64,000 bases of DNA from Pseudomonadota bacterium (GTDB taxonomy: Bacteria > Pseudomonadota > Gammaproteobacteria > Burkholderiales > Rhodocyclaceae): the NCBI GenBank assembly GCA_018241725.1, contig JAFEDI010000080.1, forward strand, positions 1-64,000, given 5' to 3'. Positions 7,265-17,600 of the stretch are shown in pieces (the first letter of the stretch is position 1; every line of letters starts with the position of its first letter). The notes beneath the pieces are model-generated. The model did no database searches and was not told where the DNA came from. It was given only the letters and a program-made list of their open reading frames with translations. A program made the position numbers and the translations under genes.

Positions 7265-9073
7265 CTATTCAGCCTGTGGCCGGAGAGCCCCTTCCTGGCG
7301 GACAGCTTCGCGCCACCAGTCGATGAACACGTCAACCGGCATGGCCGGCGCATAGAGATACCCTTGGGCGCAGTCGCAGCCCATGGTGGCCAGCATGCTT
7401 TCGGTTTCTTCGTTCTCTACGCCCTCGGCCACAACCTCCAGGCCGAATGCGTGAGCGATACGTACCATCAGCTCGACGATGGAGCGGTCGCTGGCCGACT
7501 GGACTATGCGCTCGACGAAGGATTTGTCGATCTTCAGTTCGTCCACTGGCAGACGGCGCAGGTAATCCATGGACGAATAGCCGGTGCCGAAATCGTCCAG
7601 AGCCAGGCGCCCGCCAGCTCCTTTCAGGATCTCAAGCGTGCGCACGGACATGCCCTCGCTCGACACCAGCCCCCCCTCGGTCAACTCGAAACACAGTCTG
7701 GACGGGCTGACCCGCCAGGTTTCGCAGGTCTGCCGGATGAAGAGGGGCAATTCCGGATCCTGCAGATCCTCCGCCATCAGATTGGCCGAGATACGCAGTT
7801 CGCAACCGACCGCATCCAACGCGGCGAGGCTCTGGGCGGCCTGCTGGATCACCCAGCGGGACAGGTCGGCCATCAGTCCCAAGCGCTCGAAGACACGCAA
7901 AATCCGCCCAGGGGAAACCGCCCGCCCTTCACCATCGGTCCACCGCAGCAAGGCCTCGGCCCCCACGGGCCTGCGCGACGGCAACACCACCTGTGGCTGC
8001 AGGCAAAGCCTGAACTGGCGCGCCTCGAAGGCACGAGCCACCTCGGTCTCGAAATTTGCGTCCCTGTCAGCCTGACGCGTCACATCTGGGCAGTACACAT
8101 CGAAGAGCCGCCCCGAACGCTTGGCCACATTCACCGCCATCCTCGCGGTTCGTTCGATATCCAGAGCGCTTCGGGCGTGCTCCGGTGCCCAACTGCCACC
8201 AGCACAAAAGCGGCCACGCAAGGCCGGAAACGCATTGCTGCGCGCAGCATCACAGGCATCCACCAACTTGTAGGCCGCCAGCGATACCTGGGCGGAACTG
8301 CGCAGATCCGGCAGGATCACCGCCCACTCCGCATTTCCCAGGGCACACAGCACATCCCGCGGGCGCAGCGCCGCCCGCATGGCATCAGATAGCGCCAGAC
8401 GCAAGTAATCCTGCTCGTCCAACGCGAGGACATCGGCGGCAAAACCCCAATCTGCCGTGACAAGCACAAGGCCGAGCACATCGCCCTCTCCGACGCACTT
8501 CAGGTAATCACTCAGCAGACTCAGAAAGCGGCGCCGATTGGGAATGCCGAGCACCGGGTCGGCGTCCTCGGCGCAGATACGGAAGGCCTGCTCCTGCTCG
8601 ACCGTCGCCTCGGCCAACACCCCGTCAAGACAGAATCCAAGACGTACCAACGCCATCTGGATGTCCAACTCGAGGCGATGAGCCGTGCTCCGCTCACCGA
8701 GCAATTGGGCCCGGCACTCCCCGAGGAGGGCTTCGGTCGCCAGGAAAGGAAACTCGGCCACTGCGCCTGCCAGATAGCATTCTAGCCAGCGCCCCACCAA
8801 CTCCCGGAGCCAGGTCGCAGAAAAATCCCACTCGGCAAAACGGGCCAGACTGGCACAAAACGCATCCAGCGGCGCCCCATCCCCCTCGCCGACATGGACG
8901 AAGCGTTCGGCAAGCCCAGCCGCCAGCCTCTCCACATCGGCCATCCGGCCGAAAGCCCGGATGGCCGCCTGTTCCGCCGGTCCGATACCGTAACGCAGCA
9001 ACAGACGCGCCAAGGCATCCCCATCGAAAGTTGGCACCACCAGGCCACCTGGGTTCAGGGCTCGAGTATTCAT
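7265..9073 (-). CDS. c-di-GMP phosphodiesterase: degenerate GGDEF plus EAL
   Basis: This 602-residue protein has three parts: a helical N-terminal region (to about 165), a GGDEF-fold domain (about 170-330) and a C-terminal EAL domain (about 340-590). In the GGDEF domain the signature is replaced by GNAEW (246-250), so cyclase activity is unlikely and a regulatory GTP-binding role is possible. The EAL domain keeps EALLRW (373-378), DDFGTGYSS and KIDKSFV, the metal and catalytic residues, so it should hydrolyse c-di-GMP to pGpG. The ATG at 9073 overlaps the stop of the HD-GYP gene as ATGA; longer starts to 9331 run antiphase inside that gene and are rejected. The two form an operon. Confidence 0.9.
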   Translation of the reverse strand: MNTRALNPGGLVVPTFDGDALARLLLRYGIGPAEQAAIRAFGRMADVERLAAGLAERFVHVGEGDGAPLDAFCASLARFAEWDFSATWLRELVGRWLECYLAGAVAEFPFLATEALLGECRAQLLGERSTAHRLELDIQMALVRLGFCLDGVLAEATVEQEQAFRICAEDADPVLGIPNRRRFLSLLSDYLKCVGEGDVLGLVLVTADWGFAADVLALDEQDYLRLALSDAMRAALRPRDVLCALGNAEWAVILPDLRSSAQVSLAAYKLVDACDAARSNAFPALRGRFCAGGSWAPEHARSALDIERTARMAVNVAKRSGRLFDVYCPDVTRQADRDANFETEVARAFEARQFRLCLQPQVVLPSRRPVGAEALLRWTDGEGRAVSPGRILRVFERLGLMADLSRWVIQQAAQSLAALDAVGCELRISANLMAEDLQDPELPLFIRQTCETWRVSPSRLCFELTEGGLVSSEGMSVRTLEILKGAGGRLALDDFGTGYSSMDYLRRLPVDELKIDKSFVERIVQSASDRSIVELMVRIAHAFGLEVVAEGVENEETESMLATMGCDCAQGYLYAPAMPVDVFIDWWREAVRQEGALRPQAE

Positions 9074-10407
9074 CTCAGATAGAACTCGGAGGGCACCACG
9101 CCATAGGCCCCGGGTGGCAGGGCCTTCACGATGAAATACTGCTCTCCGACCGCACCGGGCCGGTCGTACAGGAGATCGATAGTCTGGGGATAGGTGTTCG
9201 GCTTCTTGTCCGGCCCGAGGAGGATCATGACTTTCGGCTTCAGGCGACGGATGCGATTCTGCGCGACGACCACCGCGACTTCGCCCGAATTGAGCTCGAC
9301 CAGGGTACCAACGGGATAGAGGCCGATGCACTGCACGAACTGATCGATCAGACTCGCAGAGAAGCAGCCCCCGCGCTGGACGCGCATCGCATCCAACGCA
9401 GTCTGGGCACTCTCCGCCACACCATACGGGCGCTCGCGGGTCATCGCACAGTAAACGTCGCAGATACCGGAGATCTCGGCCATGATGCCTAACGCTTTCC
9501 CGCTCAAGCCGGCCGGATAGCCACTACCGTCCACCCGCTCATGGTGTCTTTCGACAATCTCGAGCATCGCCGAACTTGCATGGGGAGATGCGGACAGGAT
9601 CTGTCTTGAGTAATCCACGTGAGTCTTGAAAATCTCGTACTCCGTGGGCGTCAATCCGCCGGATTTGTGCAGAAGACGCGGAGGAAGCCGTAACTTGCCG
9701 ACGTCCTGCAACATGCCAGCCATGCCAAGCGTTGCAATAGCATCCTCACCCAGCCCCAGCGCACGCCCGAAGATCATTACGTGCGCGGCAACGTCAAGGG
9801 AGTGATCGTAACTGTAGCGATCCGTCTGCTTGAGGCGCACCAACCACAGAAGCGCATCCGGATTTCGGGCGACACTCAACACCATTTCGGCCACGACATT
9901 GCGCACGCGTTCTAGATCCGGATTCAGACAGCTCTGCACGTCATGGGCAATCTGCTCCAGCGCGCCCTGCGCACGGGCCATGACCGGGAGTGTCGTAGCA
10001 ATCTCGGTTTCGAGAGGCACCTCCGTCGCAACGGTGCTCACACTCGACGTGCCTAGATTGATCGTCTCACCATCGCCCTGCTGTTTGAGGCCCCCCGCAC
10101 GCAGAGCCCGCAACAGCGCGAAGAAATCGAGGGGACGCCGCCTTGCCCCCGGATCAAGCGCCCCCCTTGAAGCTTGCCGATGCCCGGGCAATCCTTCCAG
10201 CACCTTCGGATCGGAGCGCCAGGCATCGCCGACGGAACGACTCCGATCCACGTATACGAAGCGGCATTCCCGCTGCACCTGTCCAAGCGTCGCCTCGTCC
10301 TCGATCAGAAAGCCCTGAAGCAGGAACGGCGACTCCAGCCAAGGGCGATCGAGTTCGTCCACAAACATGCCGATGCTCAGATCGCGGGCAGCTACGATTT
10401 CCCTCAA
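9070..10407 (-). CDS. HD-GYP domain protein with N-terminal DUF3391
   Basis: HD-GYP proteins are c-di-GMP phosphodiesterases. This one of 445 residues has the N-terminal DUF3391 segment (about 1-130) and the HD-GYP domain (about 185-370). HHERVDGSGYP (288-298) is intact, as are DHSLD near 201 and Lys238. The HD dyad is changed: family members read LLHDIGK, but this protein has MLQDVGK, so the metal-binding His is Gln234. Activity may be reduced or lost. The start is a TTG at 10407 with GGGAG seven bases upstream and an in-frame stop behind it. It is translated with the EAL gene through an ATGA overlap. Confidence 0.87.
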   Translation of the reverse strand: MREIVAARDLSIGMFVDELDRPWLESPFLLQGFLIEDEATLGQVQRECRFVYVDRSRSVGDAWRSDPKVLEGLPGHRQASRGALDPGARRRPLDFFALLRALRAGGLKQQGDGETINLGTSSVSTVATEVPLETEIATTLPVMARAQGALEQIAHDVQSCLNPDLERVRNVVAEMVLSVARNPDALLWLVRLKQTDRYSYDHSLDVAAHVMIFGRALGLGEDAIATLGMAGMLQDVGKLRLPPRLLHKSGGLTPTEYEIFKTHVDYSRQILSASPHASSAMLEIVERHHERVDGSGYPAGLSGKALGIMAEISGICDVYCAMTRERPYGVAESAQTALDAMRVQRGGCFSASLIDQFVQCIGLYPVGTLVELNSGEVAVVVAQNRIRRLKPKVMILLGPDKKPNTYPQTIDLLYDRPGAVGEQYFIVKALPPGAYGVVPSEFYLR

Positions 10408-10441
10408 CGCACTTCTCCCGAACGACGACCGTCACCGATAG

Positions 10442-11479
10442 TCAGGGCGCCGGATTCGTGAACTGCAGGTGTATTGCGTCTATCCCGGCCAGCACGGCTT
10501 CCGGCAAAACCCGCTCGGCAGCCCGTAGATTGGCTTCAAGCTGCGCAACGGACGTTGCTCCGAGGATGGTACTCCCCACCAGCGGCTGTGCGGCTACGAA
10601 GGCTATCGCCAGCTCGGCTGCCGTCAGGCCATGTTGTCGGGCCAGCTCCACGTAGGCCGCCACCGCAGGGCGGACATTCGGCTTGTCGTAACGCTGCCCG
10701 AAACTGGGGAATAGGGAAATCCGGCCGGATGCCCCAGGGTCGTCGAGATACTTGCCAGTCAGGTGGCCGAAGGCCAGCACGGAATAGGGCAACAAGCTGA
10801 TCCTCTCGCGGAAGCACACCTCGGAAAGCCCCTGCTCAAAGACCCGATTGAGCAGGTTGTAAGCATTCTGGATGGTGGCGACCCGCGGCAGCCCCAGTTC
10901 ATCGGCAATCCGCAGGAACTCCATCACCCCCCAGGGATGCTCGTTGGACAGCCCCACATAGCGGATCTTGCCCTCCTTAACGAGTTCCCCGAGGACTTCC
11001 AGCTGCTCACGAATCGGCGTCGCCGGACGCTCGGCCGCCGGATCGAAACGCCACTGCCCGAACATGGGCTGATTGCGGGCCGGCCAGTGCAGCTGGTACA
11101 GATCGACGTAATCGGTGCCGAGCCGCCGCAGGCTTCCTTCCAGCGCAGCCCTGATGTTGTTCCCGTCCAGCGCCTGCGGTCCTCCGCGAATCCAGCCCAT
11201 TCCACGCGCCGGCCCCGCCACCTTGGTGGCCAGCACGACCTTGTCACGCGCCCGCCCCTTCAGCCACGAGCCGACGATGGACTCCGTCGAGCCATAGGTC
11301 TCAGCTTGGGCCGGAACCGGATACATCTCGGCCGCATCGATGAAATTAACACCCTGGGCGAAGGCGACGTCCAGCTGAGCATGCCCTTCCGCCTCGGTGT
11401 TCTGCCGGCCAAAGGTCATCGTACCGAGACAAACCGACGAAACCTGTAAGTCGCTGTTCCCCAACAGGCGATATTCCAT
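10442..11479 (-). CDS. tas: NADP-dependent aldo/keto reductase, Tas family
   Basis: The 345-residue TIM-barrel reductase closely follows E. coli Tas (346). It opens with YRLLGNSDLQVSSVCLGTMTFG, has the catalytic Asp/Tyr region FIDAAEMYPVP near 48-58, and continues with VVLATKVAGPARG and YVDLYQLHWPARN. It ends with the LGATS cofactor-binding region and AIHLQFTNPAP. The natural substrate of Tas is not settled. Start ATG 11479 has GGGAG at seven bases. It is monocistronic, divergent from rlmM and about 34 bases from the HD-GYP start. Confidence 0.88.
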   Translation of the reverse strand: MEYRLLGNSDLQVSSVCLGTMTFGRQNTEAEGHAQLDVAFAQGVNFIDAAEMYPVPAQAETYGSTESIVGSWLKGRARDKVVLATKVAGPARGMGWIRGGPQALDGNNIRAALEGSLRRLGTDYVDLYQLHWPARNQPMFGQWRFDPAAERPATPIREQLEVLGELVKEGKIRYVGLSNEHPWGVMEFLRIADELGLPRVATIQNAYNLLNRVFEQGLSEVCFRERISLLPYSVLAFGHLTGKYLDDPGASGRISLFPSFGQRYDKPNVRPAVAAYVELARQHGLTAAELAIAFVAAQPLVGSTILGATSVAQLEANLRAAERVLPEAVLAGIDAIHLQFTNPAP

Positions 11480-11642
11480 GAAATAGCTCCCAAAATCCCG
11501 GCAAAGAGACGGCCTCAGCGCAACGATCGGTTATTATCCGCCACCAACCGGCCCGCCACCGCACCGGGAATTGACGGCAGTGGCCGCTGAGTATTCCAGA
11601 ATTCTACACATCCATCCTGCCACGCCACTCCTTCAGTCCGTC

Positions 11643-12725
11643 ATGTCGTCTGTCAACCAGCCTCACCCAGCGCTCGGCGTCCTCGTTCAATGCCGGCCCG
11701 GTTTCGAAGCCGATGCCGCCCAGGAGCTCCAGACTGAAAGTCGGCGCCTCGCGGGGCGGATCGAGGCTCCCAGCAACGGCGGTTTCGTCTATCTAGCTCT
11801 GGACACCCCGGCCCCACACGATGAAATACGGCGCCGCCTCGACATCTCGCGGCTGATCTTTGCCCGCCAGGCCTTCCAGGTTCTGGCGATCATCGACGAC
11901 CTGCCCGAGCGCGACCGGCTGACCCCTTTGAAGGAAACCATTGCATCCTTCGGTGAACGCTTCTCGGCACTTCTGCTGGAGACCCCCGACACCAACAACG
12001 GCAAAGAGCAATCGGGCTTTCTGAAACGCTTCGGCCCCTTACTGCAGGAATCGTTGGGCCAAGCCGGCCTGCTGAGACCTGACACACCGCACCTGCCGCG
12101 CCTACACCTTTTCCTTGTCGGCAGCCGGCAGGCCTGGCTCGGCCTCAGCCTTCCCAGCGAATCCTCGCCGTGGCCAATGGGCATCCCGCGCCTGCGCATG
12201 CCCAAGGAGGCGCCGAGCCGTTCCACTCTCAAACTCGCCGAGGCAATACTGACGCTACTAACCCCTGACGAGCAGCAGGCCACACTACGCGCCGGTCTGC
12301 AGGCCGTCGACCTGGGGGCCTCACCGGGCGGTTGGAGCTGGCAACTGGCCAGCCGTGGCTTGCGGGTCACTGCCATCGACAACGGCCCCCTGGCCCCTTC
12401 GGCACTGGCGACCGGCCTCATCACGCACCAGCGTGCCGACGGCTTCACTTGGCGCCCGAAGAAACCCGTCGAGTGGATGGTTTGCGACATGGTGGAACAA
12501 CCATCGCGAATCGCGCCCCTGATGGCCGAGTGGATTGCGAGCGGACGCTGTCGACGCAGCATCTTCAACCTCAAGCTGCCAATGAAACGTCGGCAAGAGG
12601 AAGTAGAGCGTTGCCGCGCCCTCATCGACCAACGCCTGCGCCCGGCGGGCATCAAATATACATTGCGAATCAAACACCTCTATCATGATCGGGAAGAGGT
12701 TACGTGCTATCTGACGCGGCGCTGA
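11643..12725 (+). CDS. rlmM: 23S rRNA C2498 2'-O-ribose methyltransferase
   Basis: RlmM methylates C2498 of 23S rRNA using SAM. The protein has the N-terminal THUMP-like part, beginning with LGVLVQCRPGFEADAAQEL, and a Rossmann methyltransferase domain whose SAM motif is DLGASPGGW near residue 223. The VCDMVEQP segment and the lysine in FNLKLPMKRR carry the later catalytic residues of the K-D-K-E type. From the ATG at 11643 the length is 360 residues, typical of the family; the open frame extends back to 11571, but that adds unrelated sequence. Confidence 0.9.
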   Translation: MSSVNQPHPALGVLVQCRPGFEADAAQELQTESRRLAGRIEAPSNGGFVYLALDTPAPHDEIRRRLDISRLIFARQAFQVLAIIDDLPERDRLTPLKETIASFGERFSALLLETPDTNNGKEQSGFLKRFGPLLQESLGQAGLLRPDTPHLPRLHLFLVGSRQAWLGLSLPSESSPWPMGIPRLRMPKEAPSRSTLKLAEAILTLLTPDEQQATLRAGLQAVDLGASPGGWSWQLASRGLRVTAIDNGPLAPSALATGLITHQRADGFTWRPKKPVEWMVCDMVEQPSRIAPLMAEWIASGRCRRSIFNLKLPMKRRQEEVERCRALIDQRLRPAGIKYTLRIKHLYHDREEVTCYLTRR

Positions 12726-12738
12726 GCGCGCTCCGATG

Positions 12739-12744
12739 TATAAT
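12739..12744 (+). promoter_or_regulatory. candidate -10 box of rhlE
   Basis: A perfect TATAAT lies 62 bases before the rhlE ATG and just after the rlmM stop. No convincing -35 box is found at 16-18 bases. Confidence 0.4.
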
Positions 12745-12763
12745 GCCTGCCTACTTAAATGCT

Positions 12764-12789
12764 GCGGTGCACTAAACAAACAGCACCGC
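12764..12789 (+). promoter_or_regulatory. stem-loop in the rhlE leader
   Basis: GCGGTGC (12764-12770) pairs with GCACCGC (12783-12789) around a 12-base A-rich loop. It ends 16 bases before the ATG, close enough to affect initiation. RNA helicase genes are often controlled through leader structure, but that is only an analogy here. Confidence 0.4.
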
Positions 12790-12805
12790 CATCGTGATCA
12801 CATCC

Positions 12806-14242
12806 ATGTCGTTTTCCGAACTCGGGCTCATCCCTGAAATCCTGCAGGCCGTCACTGACGCCGGCTACTCTGAACCCACCCCGATCCAGCGCCAGGCGAT
12901 CCCCGTCGTCCTCGCCGGACACGACGTCATGGGCGGCGCCCAGACCGGCACGGGCAAGACCGCCGGCTTCACCCTGCCGCTGCTGAACCGCCTGGCCCGT
13001 CACGCCAGCACCTCGACCAGCCCGGCCCGCCACCCGGTACGTGCGCTGATCCTCGCGCCGACGCGTGAACTGGCGATGCAGGTGTTCGAATCCGTAAAGC
13101 TGTACTCCAAGCATCTGCCCCTGCGCAGCACCTGCATCTATGGCGGCGTCGACATGAACCCGCAGATCCAGGAGCTCCGCCGCGGCATCGAGATCGTCGT
13201 GGCGACCCCGGGCCGCCTGCTCGATCATGTCCAGCAGAAAACCATCGCCCTCGGCCAGGTCGAGTTCCTGGTCCTCGATGAAGCCGACCGCATGCTCGAC
13301 ATGGGCTTCATCCCTGACATCCGCCGCATCCTTGCGCTGCTGCCGGCCAATCGCCAGAGCCTGCTGTTCTCGGCCACCTTCTCGGACGAAATCAAGAAGC
13401 TCGCCGACCAGATGCTGAAGAACCCGCAACTGATCGAAGTAGCCCGCCGCAACATGGTCAGCGAGACGATCACCCACATCGTCCATCCAGTTTCCAGCGG
13501 CCTCAAGCGCAATCTGCTGGCCCACCTCATCCGCCACGAAGATCCATCCAATCAGGTTCTGGTTTTCGTGGACACAAAGTTCGCCTGCAGCCGGCTCGCC
13601 CACTTCCTCGAACGGCATGACATCTCCGCGGACTCCATCCACGGAGACAAGAGCCAGCAAGCCCGCACCGAAACGCTCGACAATTTCAAGAGCGGCAAGA
13701 TCCGCGTGCTGGTGGCCACCGATGTCGCAGCCCGTGGCCTCGACATCGAAGACCTGCCCTCGGTGATCAACTTCGAACTTCCCCATACCGCGGAAGACTA
13801 CGTTCACCGCATCGGCCGAACCGGTCGAGCCGGCAAGAAGGGCAAGGCGGTATCGCTGGTCAGCGCCGAAGAGCGGCATCGTCTGGCCGACATCCAGAAA
13901 CTGATCAAACTGGAAATCCGGCAGGAGGTCATCCACGGCTACGAGCCGGAAACCGACTTCTTTGAAGGCGAAGCAGGTCGTCGGCGCAAGGCTCCGGCAG
14001 CGAGCTCTCGCCAGCAATCGGAAAGCAGCCCAAGCGATCGTCGCAAGCCCAGCGAGCGGGAGCGCCCGCCCCCCCGAGGCCGCAAGCCCAACCACATCGC
14101 ACCAGACGGCTTCGACTTCAGCAAACCCTACGAAGCGCCAAAGGATCTTTCCCAACAGCCAGGCAGCGCAGCAGGGCGCGAAATTCACAAGACCCAGCGC
14201 CCAATAGCATTTCTGCTCGGCGGACTTGGGCGCAAGGCCTGA
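12806..14242 (+). CDS. rhlE: DEAD-box RNA helicase
   Basis: The protein is an ATP-dependent RNA helicase of about 478 residues with all DEAD-box motifs: the Q motif ([10 protein letters not shown]), Walker A AQTGTGKT near 44-51, DEAD near 157-160, SAT near 191-193, and [10 protein letters not shown] near 334-343. The basic C-terminal tail (about 385-478; Arg, Lys, Ser and Pro rich) is typical of RhlE for RNA binding. The ATG at 12806 ([10 protein letters not shown]) is the family start; an in-frame ATG lies four codons upstream. It acts in RNA remodelling and ribosome assembly. Two hairpins follow the stop codon. Confidence 0.9.
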   Translation: MSFSELGLIPEILQAVTDAGYSEPTPIQRQAIPVVLAGHDVMGGAQTGTGKTAGFTLPLLNRLARHASTSTSPARHPVRALILAPTRELAMQVFESVKLYSKHLPLRSTCIYGGVDMNPQIQELRRGIEIVVATPGRLLDHVQQKTIALGQVEFLVLDEADRMLDMGFIPDIRRILALLPANRQSLLFSATFSDEIKKLADQMLKNPQLIEVARRNMVSETITHIVHPVSSGLKRNLLAHLIRHEDPSNQVLVFVDTKFACSRLAHFLERHDISADSIHGDKSQQARTETLDNFKSGKIRVLVATDVAARGLDIEDLPSVINFELPHTAEDYVHRIGRTGRAGKKGKAVSLVSAEERHRLADIQKLIKLEIRQEVIHGYEPETDFFEGEAGRRRKAPAASSRQQSESSPSDRRKPSERERPPPRGRKPNHIAPDGFDFSKPYEAPKDLSQQPGSAAGREIHKTQRPIAFLLGGLGRKA

Positions 14243-14255
14243 CTGACCCCACATC

Positions 14256-14292
14256 ATTCTCGGCAATACGCCCACTGCGTATTACCGAGAAT
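14256..14292. repeat. 16-bp inverted repeat after rhlE
   Basis: ATTCTCGGCAATACGC (14256-14271) and GCGTATTACCGAGAAT (14277-14292) match with one mismatch around five bases. The stem stands 13 bases past the rhlE stop, directly before the T-tailed terminator. It could protect the 3' end of the mRNA or assist termination. Confidence 0.7.
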
Positions 14293-14300
14293 GCGGCAAA

Positions 14301-14330
14301 AAAAAGCCCTGATTCCTCAGGGCTTTTTTC
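14301..14330. terminator. bidirectional intrinsic terminator between rhlE and tRNA-His
   Basis: GCCCTGA (14306-14312) and TCAGGGC (14317-14323) form the stem, with an A-run before and TTTTTT after. It can end rhlE on the plus strand and the tRNA-His transcript on the minus strand. Confidence 0.85.
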
Positions 14331-14338
14331 ATATATTC

Positions 14339-14415
14339 TGGGGCGACATACCGGGATCGAACCGGTGACACCTGGAATCACAATCCAGTGCTCTACCAAC
14401 TGAGCTAATGCCGCC
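14339..14415 (-). tRNA. tRNA-His (anticodon GTG)
   Basis: The cloverleaf is on the minus strand. The anticodon stem CTGGA/TCCAG encloses TTGTGAT (anticodon GTG). The extra 5' G (G-1), opposite a C discriminator, is encoded, as required for histidyl-tRNA synthetase. CCA is encoded. Confidence 0.94.
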
Positions 14416-14488
14416 ACTGCTGACTTTCAAAAAAAATCTCAAAGCTTTAGCCGTCAAGCACTTTCACTTGAGCAACTTCAAGCCTCAG

Positions 14489-14517
14489 CAAAAAGGCCAA
14501 CCCTTTGGAGTTGGCCT
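14489..14517 (-). terminator. intrinsic terminator after tRNA-Thr
   Basis: On the minus strand AGGCCAAC, an 8-base loop and GTTGGCCT are followed by TTTTTG. It lies 12 bases past the tRNA-Thr 3' end, so tRNA-His downstream probably has its own promoter (a TTGACG -35-like hexamer is near 14450-14455). Confidence 0.75.
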
Positions 14518-14528
14518 GAATGCATTTA

Positions 14529-14604
14529 TGGTGCCGCTGACCGGAATCGAACTGGTGACCTTCGCATTACGAATGCGCTGCTCTACCGACTGAGCTACAG
14601 CGGC
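14529..14604 (-). tRNA. tRNA-Thr (anticodon CGT)
   Basis: A 76-base cloverleaf on the minus strand, with acceptor GCCGCTG/CAGCGGC, D-arm GCTCAGTCGGTAGAGC, anticodon loop TTCGTAA (CGT) and T-loop GTTCGATTC. CCA is encoded. The anticodon arm resembles E. coli tRNA-Thr(CGU). Confidence 0.94.
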
Positions 14605-14618
14605 TCCAAGAGCTGCGC

Positions 14619-14646
14619 ATTATACAGATAAAGAAAAACTACGCAA
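14619..14646 (-). promoter_or_regulatory. sigma-70 promoter of tRNA-Thr
   Basis: On the minus strand TTGCGT (14641-14646), 16 bases and a perfect TATAAT (14619-14624) place the transcription start about eight bases before the mature tRNA. The spacer is T-rich. Confidence 0.65.
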
Positions 14647-14693
14647 GCCCGTCATCCCATATAAAACGCATTACAGCGACGCGGGGCCCCACC

Positions 14694-17600
14694 TTACTGC
14701 CCGATAATTCGCCAGTTCAAAACACGCGGATCGCCAAAGCCCGAAACTTGACTCCCAACGAACGAGGGCGCTGATGCATCGCTGCGAGACCCGACAAGCC
14801 TAATTGTCGATCCGTAACGAACCAGTCTCAATCCCGCCAACCCTACGCTCGAAGGGATACTCCCCTGCACCGTCACTGCATTGCTAGTAACATCAAGCAA
14901 GGAGAAAACCGATTTTGCGGTTCCATATTTGACGGCGTATGTCGAGCTGACACCAGCGGGATTGCACTTATCCTGGGTCATGGCAGACCCTACCCATGAG
15001 ACGACACCTTCATTGGCTTGGGGATTAATCACAACCTGCTCAGGTCCTTTACTGGCTCCTGCGGGCGCCTTCGGAGAGTCCGCCGTCTCAATGAGATCGT
15101 AGTACCACCCCATAGGCTTGCTCGAGTCCATTGTCACGCCCTCTATGAGATTCGCCACCTGCACCATCTGGCTGCGCCCGACGGGAAATGTAACCCCTGA
15201 AGGCAAGGGATTGGGCGCACCTGCCGCCATCGAGTATGGATTGGTCACCGTACCATCTCGTACGGCGTAAAAAGTCTGCCGCTGCGTACTATCCCGGTCA
15301 TTGGTGTGCAGAAGACGCCCGGTTCCAACAAAAACATATCGCACCAGATCGGGCGCAGTTTCAATTAGCGGCTCGGTCGTCACAGGCTGGGGGTTCCCAT
15401 CAACGTCCCTCAAAATGGCGATCGGCGTTGTCTCGCTTGGAACCGACAGCGTCGGGCTCATGAAATCAAAACGCCATACATTACCGAGCAAATCCCCTGC
15501 ATAGAGTTGATCCATGGTCATGTCAGCATAATCCTGCACATATCCCGACAGATGAGTTAAACCTGAGGGTGTCGTCACACTACCTGCAGAAGTAGTGATC
15601 TTCTGGAGAAGAGCGCCATTTGTAGGATTGAGCACGAACACCACACCCTTGCCCGGCGCGCTGCTACTGGACACGCCAAGATTGTTATTGTAGCCAGCAG
15701 CAATAACGACCACCCATCCCCATTTCCTCGTTTTCACGATAAAAGGACGCCCGTAGCTGAACCCCATGTCCTCGTGAGTGAACTCCCAGAGAACCTTGCC
15801 CGCAATGGTCGCCTCAGACGTTGATGAAGTAGGGACATCCGTCACATCCATTGCAACATAACTGCGCCCGCCCTTCCCCAAGCCCGTAACAAGAAGCGTG
15901 CGCCAATCCGACCTTGCCGAATTGGTCTCAATAACACCTCCCGCTCTCGCAAAGTCAACATCCCGCGCAAATGGCGTAGCATTTACATAGTAATGATGAA
16001 GATAGTCATTGCCACTCAAAGCCTTCAAACCACTTTCCACCGGTACTCCATCCGGGCCGGCAAACATCGCATTCGGCACAACCGCAAACAACTCAGCCCC
16101 CCCTCCGGTACCGGAGACACGCGCATCAAATGCATGGAGCATTCCGTCATTGGCGCCAACATATACGACCGGCGTTCTGGAGGCCTTTGCTGCCACAAAA
16201 GCAGAATACCCCGGGTTGTAAGCATCGCTATAGACCTCGCTAGGCGGCCCAACGTACAATGCCGCCGAGTCGACAATATCGCCCAGGACCGAAGCGCGAT
16301 AACGATAAGTATTTCGGGTCGTCAATGTGGACTGCTTACTGGTATCCCCGCGCAGATAGTTCAGTATGTCACTCTGCTCCGTCGTCGTGGCCCCTAGAGT
16401 GGATTTCTGCGCAGTCGAAAGACTTCCAATCCTGAACGGCACCCCGACCAGCACACCAGAACTATTGGGCGCCAGCGTCACCACCTTGCGCGCCGTATCC
16501 CATCCAGTCCCCGCCACCTTGGCATCAAGCAGCGAGGCAGCACTCCACACCAAACTGGTCTTGATTACACCAAGTGTCGTGGAGGCATCGATTGTAAAGC
16601 CCTGCAAATCTCCGGACCAATATTGGGAATTGTAGCTTGTCAGGTACACTCCATCGGTAGTCGCTGTCGTGGAAATGGCCGACGACTGCAGAGCCGCTCC
16701 CGCTGCGGCCCCGATCATTGCGTTGATTTGGCTAAATGCGGAAGAAAGACCCGTCAACATGCGATCAGGATCGGACGCGGGGAAATAGGCATCTGGCAGG
16801 ACCTCACCTGCGTACGTTTGCTTCAAGGCATTCCACTCGCCTTCATCAGGCACGCCGTTATTATTCACATCCTTGAATGCACCGTACTTTGCGGCCTTCT
16901 GATACTGGTTATTGGGTGCCTTGTGTGAGAACTCCAGCACATCAAGCCAAAAAGTCTTGATACGCATATCCGGAAAATCGCTCCGAAGGGCCTGGGTATT
17001 AGCGGCAAAAGCCAAGCCCGCGATGTAATCATGGGTCAGATCATAGCCTGGAATTTGCGTCACCCAGTAATTGGCAGTCTTTCCAGCAAACCTTTCCCCG
17101 GCCACAACCGCATTTACCGGCGTAACACCGCCGGACAGATTGGAGTCACAGCATGTATTTGTATCACCCACACCAATGACAAACTGCTTCTGACACATAC
17201 CCCCCGCATCTGCACTCAAAACCGGATCTTTCCATGTCGAAATGACAGGAAAATCATCCTTTATTGCCTTCTTCTGCGCTGCCGTCAAAGACGGCACAGA
17301 TCCTGAATTTGGAACAGGGGGTATGCTTGAGTAACCGGCAACATTACCAATCCCTTTCGGACCAAGAAGATAACGCAACGCCACCGCATACATCTCACTG
17401 ACATTGTCGTATCTCTTGTAGCTTTTTGCACCATATCCGAAACTATTCAAATAATTGATTGCCCCTGTCTTTGTAACATCAGCATCACCACCTTTGTCAG
17501 CCGGATAAGGATCAGCAGGAAAAGCACCCGTAGATAGGATCTCATAGGTCTTGGAGTCATTTATATGGGCCTTCAACACCCCCCCATCCACAGCCTGCAA

